A stretch of 64,000 bases of DNA from an uncultured delta proteobacterium. GTDB taxonomy: Bacteria > Myxococcota > Myxococcia > Myxococcales > 40CM-4-68-19. Shown one piece after another: positions 20,189 to 28,284 of this stretch (position 1 is its first letter; every line of letters starts with the position of its first letter). The position numbers were made by a program, and so were the translations under genes. Under the pieces are notes generated by a model. The model made no database searches, was not told the DNA's origin, and was given only the letters and a program-made list of their open reading frames with translations. The DNA lies in contig CAIWCD010000044.1 in assembly GCA_903911145.1 (NCBI GenBank), positions 1 to 64,000 on the forward strand. Direction: 5' to 3'.

Positions 20189-20227
20189 GAGGATCGCGCC
20201 TGGACCTGCGGGCCATGCGCGATCCTC
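20189..20227 (+). terminator. Hairpin after the FecR-protein gene
   Basis: A perfect 11-bp stem, GAGGATCGCGC with GCGCGATCCTC, begins 15 bp after the stop codon. No T tract follows. A second small hairpin at 20265-20285 precedes TTTTTT at 20293-20298. Either may act as terminator or protect the transcript end. Confidence 0.45.
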
Positions 20228-20347
20228 CCGAACACCCAATGCTGTCTTTCTAAGCAGTACCCACGGATCCCCATCTGGGGTATCCACGAGCGTTTTTTCG
20301 TACAGCCCGTCGGGCCCAGATGCCCGCACCCATCAAGGAGCCATTCG

Positions 20348-21394
20348 ATGATTCCGTTCTCACTCTCTCTCGCTGCGATCCTTCTCGCCGCGCCGGCGAG
20401 CGCCGCGCAGAACAGCGCTGCCGACGCCAAGGCCGAGGTCGCCGCAATCGAGAAGGCCGCTGACAGCGCCGCGGGCGCCGCCGACGGCGCGAACAAGGCT
20501 GCCGGGGCCGCCGAGAAGGCCGCGCTCTCTGCCGCCTCTGCCGCGCAGGAAGCAGCGAAGGCCGCCGAGTCGGCCGCGAAGGCGGTCGAGTCGATGCAGA
20601 AGAGCGCGCAGGCTCCGGCCGCTCCCGCGGTTCCTGCTGCTCCCGCCGCGGCTCCTGCACCGGCTGCACCGGCCGCTCCCGCGCCGTCGCCCGTCACCTA
20701 CAGCAGCGTCTTCAACATCGGCATGATCGCGCTCACTGGCAACTCGCAGACCCTCTCGTTCACGCTCGGCGGCAACTTCCAGCGCAAGAGCGAGGATTGG
20801 ATCTTCGGCGCGAAGGCGAGCGCGTCGTACGGCCAGACGCGCGATGCGACGAGCGGCTCCAACGTGGTCAACGCCGAGGCGGCCACCGTCGCGCTCCGCG
20901 GCGATCGCCGCTTCAACCCGCTCGCGTCGGGCTATCTGCTCGGCGGCATCGACACCGATCACATCAAGAGCGTCGAGGAGCGCCCCTACGGCGAAATCGG
21001 CGCGTCGATCATCTGGTTCGACGTCAAGGAAGGCGACCACTCGAAGACCTTGCTGCGCACCGACCTCGGCTTCCGCTATGGCCGTGAGTTCCGCTTCCAG
21101 TATCTCCCCGCGCCGCTCAGCCTCGGCACGGTCGACATCGTCGCGCCCCACCTCGGCGTCGGCTATCGCTACGCGGTCACCAAGGAGATCATCTTCGCCG
21201 ACGACGTCGACGTGGTCGCGAACCTCCAGGGCGACGCGCGCCTGCTCTTGACGAACACCACGAAGCTCTCGGCCCGCCTGACCAACTCGCTCTCGTTCGC
21301 GGTCAGCTTCCTCCTCAACTACGACTCGGCGCCGCCGCCGCAGAAGGTCTCGACCGACACCGCGCTGACCATCGGCATCGAGGTCGCGCTGTAG
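20348..21394 (+). CDS. DUF481-type outer-membrane beta-barrel with Ala-rich helical N-terminus
   Basis: The 348 residues start with a signal peptide cut after APASA (about residue 19). Residues 25-85 are an Ala-rich helix with regular AAExA/KAAESA heptads, probably a coiled coil. An Ala/Pro linker follows to about 115. The remainder has alternating beta strands beginning with VFNIGMIALTGNSQTLSFTLGG, as in the DUF481 barrels of proteobacterial outer membranes. AAGGAG lies 8 bp before the ATG. The helical part could cross the periplasm or touch peptidoglycan. Function beyond the barrel fold is unknown. Confidence 0.85.
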   Translation: MIPFSLSLAAILLAAPASAAQNSAADAKAEVAAIEKAADSAAGAADGANKAAGAAEKAALSAASAAQEAAKAAESAAKAVESMQKSAQAPAAPAVPAAPAAAPAPAAPAAPAPSPVTYSSVFNIGMIALTGNSQTLSFTLGGNFQRKSEDWIFGAKASASYGQTRDATSGSNVVNAEAATVALRGDRRFNPLASGYLLGGIDTDHIKSVEERPYGEIGASIIWFDVKEGDHSKTLLRTDLGFRYGREFRFQYLPAPLSLGTVDIVAPHLGVGYRYAVTKEIIFADDVDVVANLQGDARLLLTNTTKLSARLTNSLSFAVSFLLNYDSAPPPQKVSTDTALTIGIEVAL

Positions 21395-21443
21395 TTCATT
21401 TCGTGCGCGTGCTCAGTCGTTGAGTGCGCGCCCGCGCAGTGCT

Positions 21444-21487
21444 GAAGCGGTCTCGAGTCCCGTGAGGGTTCGAGGCCGCTTCTTTGC
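21444..21487 (+). terminator. Intrinsic terminator of the DUF481 gene
   Basis: A 13-bp stem (GAAGCGGTCTCGA with TCGAGGCCGCTTC, one G-T pair) with a 13-nt loop is followed by TTTGCTTC. It lies 50 bp after the stop codon and separates this gene from the convergent phosphatase gene. Confidence 0.78.
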
Positions 21488-21499
21488 TTCGGGCCGCTG

Positions 21500-22723
21500 C
21501 TACTGCTGGCTCTTCACCGCGGCGACCGTCGCGTTCATCGTTCGCAGACGGGTCGCCATCACGCGGCCGAACGCCCAGAGAAAGCGGTTGGCCAGCTCGA
21601 CGTTGCGCTGCATCAGCTTGAGCAGCCCGTCGCGCTCGAGCGCGATCAACGTGCACTCCTCGAGCGCCGTCACCGTCGCGCTGCGCGGCGAGTGATCGAA
21701 GAGCACCATCTCGCCGAAGTAGCCACCGTCGCGCAGCTCCGCGATCGGCTGGCCCGCCTTGCTCACGCGCACGCGCCCGCTCACGATCGCGAACATCTCC
21801 GCGCCGGGCGAGCCCTCGCGCAAGATCGCCTCGCCCTCCTTCACCGTCGTGGTGCGGCTGATCGAGAGCAGCTCGAGACCATCTTTGTACGAGAGCGCCT
21901 CGAAGAGCGGGATGCCGCGCAGCACCTCGACCTGCGCGTGCACGTCGATGCGGGACTGCGCGTCGTCGCCGACCGCGAGCACCATCGCAGTGCTGTTGTC
22001 CTTGCCGCCGCGCGCGTTCGCGAGCGCGATCAGATCGGCCGGCACCTGCGAGATCTCCTCGTGCGCGAGCGCCTTGTGCAGCTCGTGCGGGCGCAACGCG
22101 CCGTAGAGGCCGTCGGTGCAGAGCAGGAAGGTATCGCCGGGATAGAGATCGGTGAGCAGCGTGTCGACCGCGACCTCTGGCTGCAGACCGATCGCGCGCA
22201 AGAGGATGTTGCGCGTCGGCATCGTGCGCACCTGCTCCTCGGTGAGCGCGCCGCGGCGGACCTGCTCCATTCCGAGCGTGTGATCCTCGGTGAGCAGATG
22301 CATCTGGTTCTGCCGGAAGAGATAGATGCGGCTGTCGCCGACGTGGCCGATGACCGCTTTGTCTCCGACCGCGAGCACCGCGATCAGCGTCGTGCCCATG
22401 TGCGACTTGCGCGCGTCGCGCGTGGCGAGCGCGTGCACGTCGGCGCAGGCCTCGAGGAACGCGCGCTGCATTCCCCGCTCAAGCTCGAGGCGCGAATCGG
22501 GATCTCCGCGCGCAGCGAGCATCTCAAGCGTGGGCTGCTGCTCTGCGAGCGAGCGGCGCAGCGCGGAGAGCGCGCGCGTCGAGGCGACCTCTCCGTCGAG
22601 CATCCCGCCCATTCCGTCGGCGACCGCATAGAGATGCAGCGCTTCGTCGACGACGAACGCGTCCTCGTTGCTCTCGCGCTTGAGGCCGATGTCGCTCTTG
22701 GCGAATGAGGTGATGGGGATCAT
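21500..22723 (-). CDS. PP2C protein phosphatase fused to a cyclic-nucleotide-binding domain
   Basis: Residues 1-245 form a PP2C-type phosphatase that removes phosphate from Ser/Thr; metal-site motifs are RESNEDAF, VADGMGG, MGTTL, HVGDSRIY, CTDGLYG and GGKDNST. Residues 265-395 form a cNMP-binding domain with the phosphate-cassette sequence FGEMVLFDHSPRSATV, including the Arg that binds the cyclic phosphate. The fusion suggests that cAMP or cGMP switches phosphatase activity. It is the last gene of a minus-strand group with the M49 peptidase 17 bp upstream. Possible substrates are the kinases at 16871 and 28285, but that is only inference. Confidence 0.92.
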   Translation of the reverse strand: MIPITSFAKSDIGLKRESNEDAFVVDEALHLYAVADGMGGMLDGEVASTRALSALRRSLAEQQPTLEMLAARGDPDSRLELERGMQRAFLEACADVHALATRDARKSHMGTTLIAVLAVGDKAVIGHVGDSRIYLFRQNQMHLLTEDHTLGMEQVRRGALTEEQVRTMPTRNILLRAIGLQPEVAVDTLLTDLYPGDTFLLCTDGLYGALRPHELHKALAHEEISQVPADLIALANARGGKDNSTAMVLAVGDDAQSRIDVHAQVEVLRGIPLFEALSYKDGLELLSISRTTTVKEGEAILREGSPGAEMFAIVSGRVRVSKAGQPIAELRDGGYFGEMVLFDHSPRSATVTALEECTLIALERDGLLKLMQRNVELANRFLWAFGRVMATRLRTMNATVAAVKSQQ

Positions 22724-22740
22724 GCGCGTGAGCTTCGCAC

Positions 22741-24444
22741 TTAATGCGAGTCGGCCGTCGCGAAGATCGGCTCGATGTCGATCGGCAGCGCGGTCAGGCG
22801 CGCGAGAATGGCGTTCACCTCGGGCCGCAGCTGCGCTCTGTCGTGGAGAAACTTGCGCGCCGCCGCCGCATCTCCCGCGGCCTGCACGGCGAGCAGATCT
22901 TTCAAGAGCGCCGCGATCGCCGTCTTCGCCTTCGCGCCGTCGATCGACCAGCGACCCCTCTTCGAGATCGCGATCGCGCCGCCGTCGAGGAGCGCATTGA
23001 GCTGCAGCGCCATCCCTTGCGCATGGGCCTCGCCCGTCCCGAAGCGCAGCGTGCGAAAGCCCGACGCGAGATATGTGGCATACAAACCATTCTCCAACTG
23101 CTTCTCGAGCACGCCGCGATCGATCAAGCTCTGCATCGCCCAGAGCCCACCCACGTCGGCCTTCGCCTCCTCGAGCGCCGAGTCGGCTTCCTGCAACAAC
23201 TCGCGCACCGACTTGCCATTTGCCAGCGTGTGCGGCCCGAGTCCGTGCACGAGCTCATGCATGAGGATGTGCGTGAAGAAGGCATCGAACGAGAGCTGCT
23301 TCTTCGGATCACCGTCGAGCACAATTGCGGCGATCGGAATGAGCGTCTTCGCAAACTTCGCCTCCTGCACATTCTTCAGCATCACTCGCTTGGTGCCGCG
23401 CTCCTTGAGGATGCGCTCGTCGTTGGGGAGATTGAACGCGGCAGTCTGCACGCCGTGGTTGGCATCGCCCGAGCAGAAGATCTCATTCACGACCGCGATG
23501 GGCGCGAGCGAGCCGAGCTTTCCATTCTTGAGCGCCGCGTCCTCGGGCAGCGCGTTCTCGAGCGCCTGCAGTTCGCCGGAGAGCCGCTTGAGCTTCTCGC
23601 TCGCCGCCGCGTCGCGCACGGTGATGAACGATTCGAACGCGGCCTTCTGGTTGAACCAGCCGTCCTCGTAGACCTCGTAGGGACCGATGACGGGATCGAT
23701 CGCGCTGTCGAGCTGCATCCAGGCCACGTCGCTCTCGTAGTAGTCGTTGGAGACAAACGCGGCGGCCCGCTTCTCGAGGAAGCTTTTGAGCGAAGCGTTC
23801 GTGGTCAAGCTGGCCGCGGCCCGCAGATGTTCCGCGGCGGCCGAGAGCTCGCCCTGGTATTCGATCGAATAGGGCACGGGCGTGAAGCGGCCGTCTGTAT
23901 CGCGACGGATGACGGTGAAGAACGACGTCGCACGCGCGCGCACGGCAGGAGGCAGCGTCGCTTCCCAGGATTCGATCTCGGCCTTGGTTGCGCCGGGCGG
24001 ATAGAACGCGCTCGACTCAGGATGCGTCGCCGGCACGTCGGGGATGAACGCTTTTCCGTCGAGGCGATCCCACGGGCCCTTGTTCAGCGTGAAGGCGTGG
24101 ATACGCTCGCGGCCGAGTTTGTTGTCGTCACGCTGCAACTCGAGCAGCGTCTGGAGATTCCCGCTCCAGCTCTGGCGCAGGAAGATCGCGTCCACGATTC
24201 GCGCGGCCGCGACGATCTCCGCGAGCGCCTTCTGTTCGGTCGCGGGGAGCGCCGTGAGTTCGACCGTGAGCGGTGTCGGCGCGAAGCGGCCGGTGCTCTT
24301 CTCCAGCTGCGAAGCGCTCGGGAAGGCACCAGGCGCGGTCGGGCGAGATTCGGCCGCGTCCGCAAACGGGGCCGCGAGGCCGCCGCAGATCAGTGTCGCG
24401 AAGGAGAGCGAAGCGAAACGGGCCAGCGAGAGGGACTTGATCAT
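22741..24444 (-). CDS. Exported M49-family (DPP III-like) metallopeptidase
   Basis: This 567-residue protein has a signal peptide (cut near ADA, residue 30). The zinc site is HELVHGLGPHT at 396-406, with the third ligand in SALEEAKADVGGLWAM at 422-437. This arrangement matches the M49 domain found in plant Nudix hydrolase 3 and bacterial relatives rather than classical DPP III with its HELLGH. It should release dipeptides in the periplasm. No lipobox Cys is convincing. It lies 30 bp downstream of the mnmD-like gene and 17 bp before the phosphatase gene. Confidence 0.82.
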   Translation of the reverse strand: MIKSLSLARFASLSFATLICGGLAAPFADAAESRPTAPGAFPSASQLEKSTGRFAPTPLTVELTALPATEQKALAEIVAAARIVDAIFLRQSWSGNLQTLLELQRDDNKLGRERIHAFTLNKGPWDRLDGKAFIPDVPATHPESSAFYPPGATKAEIESWEATLPPAVRARATSFFTVIRRDTDGRFTPVPYSIEYQGELSAAAEHLRAAASLTTNASLKSFLEKRAAAFVSNDYYESDVAWMQLDSAIDPVIGPYEVYEDGWFNQKAAFESFITVRDAAASEKLKRLSGELQALENALPEDAALKNGKLGSLAPIAVVNEIFCSGDANHGVQTAAFNLPNDERILKERGTKRVMLKNVQEAKFAKTLIPIAAIVLDGDPKKQLSFDAFFTHILMHELVHGLGPHTLANGKSVRELLQEADSALEEAKADVGGLWAMQSLIDRGVLEKQLENGLYATYLASGFRTLRFGTGEAHAQGMALQLNALLDGGAIAISKRGRWSIDGAKAKTAIAALLKDLLAVQAAGDAAAARKFLHDRAQLRPEVNAILARLTALPIDIEPIFATADSH

Positions 24445-24474
24445 ACCGAGCGAACTAACACATCTCGCCGCGGC

Positions 24475-25455
24475 TCAACCCTCGTTTGGCCCGTGCCGAA
24501 ATTGCGGCGCCGATTGAATCCGGGCGAGCGCATCCTCCGGCGCGTCGGCCGGGAAGGGCGCGGAGCTTCTCGCGAGTCTCTGCAGCCAGCGCGCGTCGAG
24601 CGGCTTTGTGAGATCGCGCGCATCGCAAGCGGCCGCGGTCGTCTCCTGCGTCGTGCCCGTGCCTGCGCCGATGCCGACTGCGAATCCGCCGAGCAGCATC
24701 GCCGCGCGCACCGAGGTCGCGGCGGCATACGTGAAGAGCGTGCAGCGAGGCGCGCAGCGTGAGCGCAGGAGCGTGAAGGCCGCCGCATTCCAGAGCGCCG
24801 GATTCGCGCGCGGCGAAAATGGATCCCAGAAGATGATCTCGGCGCGTAGCTCTTCGCGCATGAGCTGCTCGAGCAGATCGCCCTCGCGCAGAATCCATCG
24901 CGTCCGCGCCGTCTCGTGACGTCCGTGCGCGAGCAGCGCACGCGCGGCATCTCCCGGCTCGCCGTCGAGACCGAACGACTCGGCATGCTCGGTCTCCAAG
25001 GCCAGCTTGAGCGCGCCGAGATCATTCTCGTAGCTGACGATCGTGAGCCTGCGCGCGTGCGAATCCTCGAGGAGAGATTCCGAGATCCGCCGCGCTGCGA
25101 GCGCGTTCGAGCCCGCACCCAGACCGACATCGAAGAGCACCAGCTGCTCGCCGTCGAGATGATTGGGATGGAGATGGTTGGTGTTCAAATGATTGGGATG
25201 CAAAGCAATATCATTTGAGTGCCAATCATCTTTCCGGAGCCGCTCGCGCAGCCGCGACTGCCCTGCGTAGAGCTGCTCGGACTCCACGCGCGCGCCGACC
25301 ACTGGATGCATCACCTCGCGCAGATGCGTGTCGCGGATCGAGCGCGCGCCATCTCGCGTGGTCACGACTTCATGCCGCGGCGGGATCGTCGCGCTCGAAT
25401 CGGCGTCGCAATCGAAGCGCGTTGGGTCTGTTGGCGTCGATGGATCGCGTGTCAT
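24475..25455 (-). CDS. MnmD-like SAM-dependent methyltransferase (DUF752)
   Basis: The 326 residues have a Rossmann SAM-binding motif VLFDVGLGAGSNALAA, then IIFWDPFSPRANPALWN and a C-terminal part like the methyltransferase domain of MnmC, which completes mnm5s2U at the tRNA wobble base. It lacks the FAD domain of full MnmC. The ATG at 25455 overlaps the tgt stop as ATGA, and pairing with tgt fits a tRNA wobble-modification role. A 15-bp unit is repeated three times at 25159-25203 just before the SAM motif, adding HPNHLNTNHLHPNHL, which is not expected in the family. Confidence 0.75.
   Translation of the reverse strand: MTRDPSTPTDPTRFDCDADSSATIPPRHEVVTTRDGARSIRDTHLREVMHPVVGARVESEQLYAGQSRLRERLRKDDWHSNDIALHPNHLNTNHLHPNHLDGEQLVLFDVGLGAGSNALAARRISESLLEDSHARRLTIVSYENDLGALKLALETEHAESFGLDGEPGDAARALLAHGRHETARTRWILREGDLLEQLMREELRAEIIFWDPFSPRANPALWNAAAFTLLRSRCAPRCTLFTYAAATSVRAAMLLGGFAVGIGAGTGTTQETTAAACDARDLTKPLDARWLQRLARSSAPFPADAPEDALARIQSAPQFRHGPNEG
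25159..25203. repeat. Three tandem 15-bp repeats inside the mnmD-like gene
   Basis: Units ATGATTGGGATGGAG, ATGGTTGGTGTTCAA and ATGATTGGGATGCAA on the plus strand encode a repeated NHL-containing pentapeptide on the minus strand. The length is a multiple of three, so the frame is kept. Confidence 0.7.
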
Positions 25456-26621
25456 GGCGCCGCGACGAATCGCTTGCTCGGCCGCCCTGGTGGCGGTCCA
25501 TCGGCATGCTCGTGCCTGTCGAGCTGCTCGAGCGTCTCCTTCGCAAAGGCCGCGTAGCGCCCCAGCTCGATCGCTTCGCGAGCCCGCCGCATCAGCTCCA
25601 TGTAGTGATGCAGATTGTGGAACGAGAGCAGCCGCGGACCGAGCGGCTCCTTGCAGCGGATCAGATGACCGAGATAGCCGCGCGAGTGGCTCGTGCAGGT
25701 CGGGCACGCGCAGTTTGCGTCGAGCGGATCGTCGCTGAGCTTGTATTCGCCGCGCGTCACGCGCACGCGCCCCGTCGAGGTGAACGCCGTGCCCTGCCAC
25801 GCCAGCGTCGTCGGGATCACGCAGTCGAACATATCGACGCCGCGTCCGATCGCCTCGAGGAGATCGGACGGCGTGCCCACGCCCATCAAGTAGCGGGGCT
25901 TGTCGATGGGCAGCAGATCGTCGACCAGCTCCATGATCGCGCAGCGCTCCGCGCGCGTGTCTCCGACTGCGAGTCCGCCGATCGCGAACCCATCGAACGG
26001 ATGCTGCGTGAGGAAGCCGGCCGAGAGGCGCCGCAGATTCTCCTCGAGGCCGCCCTGCACGATCGCGAAGAGCGCCTGCTCGGGATTCGTGCGCGCCTTC
26101 AAGCTGCGCAAGGCCCAGCGGTGCGTCTGCTCCATCGCGGCCTTGATCGCATCGGGCGGCGAGGTCGAGTCGAGGCAGACGTCGAGCACCATCATGATGT
26201 CCGAGCCGATCGCGGTCTGCACCTCGATCGATCGCTCGGGCGAGAGCATCTGGTAGCTCTGATCGACGTAGCTCTTGAAGCGCGCGCCCTCCTCGGTGAG
26301 CTTGCGCGAATTGGGCAGCGAGAAGATCTGGAAGCCGCCCGAATCGGTGAGCACCGGACCTTTCCAGTTCATGAAGCCGTGGATGCCGCCCTTCGCGCGC
26401 AGGAAGTCGGGACCGGGTCGCAAGAGCAGGTGATAGGCGTTGCCGAGGATGATCTGCGCCTTGAGTTCGGCGAGATCGGCGAGCGTCATTCCCGTCACGG
26501 TGGCGCGCGTGCCGACGGGCATGAAGGTCGGCGTCTCAACCGCGCCGTGCGCCGTGATGAAGCGGCCGCGACGGGCGCGGGAGTGGGGATCGCGTGCGGA
26601 GAGCGAAAAGGAGAATGGCAT
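25452..26621 (-). CDS. tgt: tRNA-guanine transglycosylase (queuine tRNA-ribosyltransferase)
   Basis: Tgt swaps guanine 34 for preQ1 in Asn, Asp, His and Tyr tRNAs. The 389 residues contain TDSGGFQIFSL with the base-binding Asp, FAIVQGG, GFAIGGLAVG, the nucleophile Asp in MFDCVIPT, and the zinc site CACPTC followed by HNLHHY. After the nucleophile the usual RNARNG is replaced by TLAWQGTAFT, a subfamily variant. The ATG at 26621 starts MPFSFSL; the open frame upstream runs through a heptamer repeat and is not coding. It is the first of four close genes on this strand. Confidence 0.93.
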   Translation of the reverse strand: MPFSFSLSARDPHSRARRGRFITAHGAVETPTFMPVGTRATVTGMTLADLAELKAQIILGNAYHLLLRPGPDFLRAKGGIHGFMNWKGPVLTDSGGFQIFSLPNSRKLTEEGARFKSYVDQSYQMLSPERSIEVQTAIGSDIMMVLDVCLDSTSPPDAIKAAMEQTHRWALRSLKARTNPEQALFAIVQGGLEENLRRLSAGFLTQHPFDGFAIGGLAVGDTRAERCAIMELVDDLLPIDKPRYLMGVGTPSDLLEAIGRGVDMFDCVIPTTLAWQGTAFTSTGRVRVTRGEYKLSDDPLDANCACPTCTSHSRGYLGHLIRCKEPLGPRLLSFHNLHHYMELMRRAREAIELGRYAAFAKETLEQLDRHEHADGPPPGRPSKRFVAAP

Positions 26622-26648
26622 TGCGCGCCTTGTAGCAGAGGGCGTGCC

Positions 26649-26683
26649 TGGACTTTGGACTTTGGGCTTTGGACTTTGGGGAG
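26649..26683. repeat. Heptamer tandem repeat between tgt and the SDR gene
   Basis: Four to five copies of TGGACTT (one TGGGCTT) lie in the divergent promoter region. Imperfect inverted copies, CCCCGAAGTCCAAGG at 26713 and CCCCGAAGTCGAGG at 26744, follow, the last one just before the SDR ribosome site. It may be a variable-length control element or a neutral microsatellite. Confidence 0.75.
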
Positions 26684-26764
26684 TGCGGCCCATGATCGCT
26701 GCTGTTGCTGTTCCCCGAAGTCCAAGGCCGCGCAGAGCGGCGTCCCCGAAGTCGAGGAGGCCGC

Positions 26765-27766
26765 ATGAGCAAGCGCGCATTCGTCACCGGCGGCACCGGG
26801 TTCCTCGGTCGCCACCTCGTCGAGCAGCTCGTCGCCGCGCAGTGGGACGTCACCTGCTTTCATCGCGAAAGCTCGAACCTGGGCGCGCTGAAATCGCTCG
26901 GAGTCGCGCTGCGCGCGGGCGTGCTGCACGACGTGAAGTCCGTGAGCGCGGCGATGTCCGACGGAATCGATGTCGTCTTTCACGTCGCGGCCAACACGAG
27001 TTCGTGGGCGCGCAATGACGCGGAGCAGACGCGCGACAACGTCGAAGGGACGCGCGCAGTCGTCGAGGCCTCGATCGCGCGCGGAGTGAAGCGGCTGGTG
27101 CAGACCTCGACCTGGGGCGTCTACGGTTTGGCCGCGGGCGATCGGATGGAGCTCACCGAGACCGCGCCCCGCCTGGGTTTGCGCTCACCCGTCAACTACG
27201 AGCGGAGCAAATATCTCGCGGAGGAGCTCGCCCTTTCGGCGACCGCGCGCGGGCTCGAAGTGGTGTCGCTGGAGCCGCCGCACATCATGGGTCGCTACGA
27301 CACGGTCAACTGGTCGCGGCTGATCTCGATGGCGCACCAGGGGACGCTGCCCGGTGTGCCGCCCGGTTCGGGGCAGTTCGCGGCGGCCTCGGAGATCGCG
27401 CGCGCGCATCTGATCGCGGCCGAGCGCGGACGCAGCGGCGAGCGGTATCTGCTGCCGGGCGCACAGGCGACGTTTCTCGATGTCGTGAAGATCGTCTGCG
27501 AACTCTCCGGCCGCGAGATGAACGTGCGCGTGCTGCCCGCGCTGCTCTTGCGTGCGGTCGCGCGCGCCAAGGCGATTGCGGCGGCCTTCACGGGTCGCGA
27601 GCCGGACATCACTCCTGCGGCGGCGCGGATGACGAGCACGAACGCACGCATCATCTCGACGAAGGCCCGCGATGAGCTCGACTATCGCCAGCAGTCGCTG
27701 CGCGAGATGGTGGAAGAGAGCTATCGCTGGCTGCAAGAGCAGGGGATGCTGGCGCGCAAGTTGTGA
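26765..27766 (+). CDS. Extended SDR: NAD(P)-dependent epimerase/dehydratase-like protein
   Basis: This 333-residue Rossmann protein has the cofactor motif TGGTGFLGRH at residues 8-17, a Ser/Thr in QTSTWGVYG and the catalytic Tyr-xxx-Lys in NYERSKYL. It most resembles sterol/dihydroflavonol-type reductases of the extended SDR class. Substrate is unknown. GAGGAGG stands 4 bp before the ATG at 26765. A small lipoprotein gene follows 14 bp later and is probably co-transcribed. Confidence 0.85.
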   Translation: MSKRAFVTGGTGFLGRHLVEQLVAAQWDVTCFHRESSNLGALKSLGVALRAGVLHDVKSVSAAMSDGIDVVFHVAANTSSWARNDAEQTRDNVEGTRAVVEASIARGVKRLVQTSTWGVYGLAAGDRMELTETAPRLGLRSPVNYERSKYLAEELALSATARGLEVVSLEPPHIMGRYDTVNWSRLISMAHQGTLPGVPPGSGQFAAASEIARAHLIAAERGRSGERYLLPGAQATFLDVVKIVCELSGREMNVRVLPALLLRAVARAKAIAAAFTGREPDITPAAARMTSTNARIISTKARDELDYRQQSLREMVEESYRWLQEQGMLARKL

Positions 27767-27780
27767 GCGGAGGGATTCAC

Positions 27781-28233
27781 ATGCATCGCATTTTCATCTC
27801 GTTGCTGGTCGCGCTGCCGCTCGTCGCCTGTGCGGGAGTGCAGCGCTCGGCCGCACAGAGCGCGGCTCTGCTCGCCGCCGACGCGCAGTTCGACAGCGAC
27901 GTCGCGGCGCGCGGACTCGATGCGTGGCTTGACTGGTTCGAAGACGACGTCGCGACCTGGCGCAACAAGGAGATCGTCCACGGCAAGGAGACCTACCGCA
28001 CGACGATCGGGCCGCTGCTGGTCAAGCCGGGGAATGCGCTGCGCTGGGTGCCGATGTTTGCCGACGGAGATGGGGTCTTCGGATTCACCACCGGCCGCTG
28101 GGCACTTCACGCCAAAAGCGACGACGGCAAGGAAGCGATCGTCGAGACCGGGACGTACTGCACGGTCTGGCACAAGCAGCCGGATGGGACGTGGAAGGTC
28201 GTCTTCGATCTCGGCAACGACGATCGAAAGTAG
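27781..28233 (+). CDS. Small lipoprotein with DUF4440/SnoaL-like fold
   Basis: The 150 residues begin with a lipoprotein signal (ISLLVALPLVACAG) whose lipobox is LVAC. The mature part follows the NTF2-like pattern of DUF4440 proteins: an opening helix, WLDWFEDDVATW, and closing strands GTYCTVWHKQPDGTWKVVFD. Such domains bind small ligands, but none is known here. GGAGGG stands 6 bp before the ATG at 27781, which is preferred over the GTG at 27763. Confidence 0.85.
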   Translation: MHRIFISLLVALPLVACAGVQRSAAQSAALLAADAQFDSDVAARGLDAWLDWFEDDVATWRNKEIVHGKETYRTTIGPLLVKPGNALRWVPMFADGDGVFGFTTGRWALHAKSDDGKEAIVETGTYCTVWHKQPDGTWKVVFDLGNDDRK

Positions 28234-28284
28234 CTCCGGTCCGCTCCCAGCATGGCGTTGCGCGATCGCGCGCCCGGACGCGTT

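Noticed and set aside
18263-20329. Long open frame antisense to the FecR-protein gene
   Set aside because: Arg-rich translation without domains, opposite a gene with clear domains; a usual by-product of high GC content.
24444-24475. M49 peptidase as classical DPP III
   Set aside because: The zinc motif is HELVH with EEAKAD nearby rather than the HELLGH and EECRAD type, so only family-level naming is justified.
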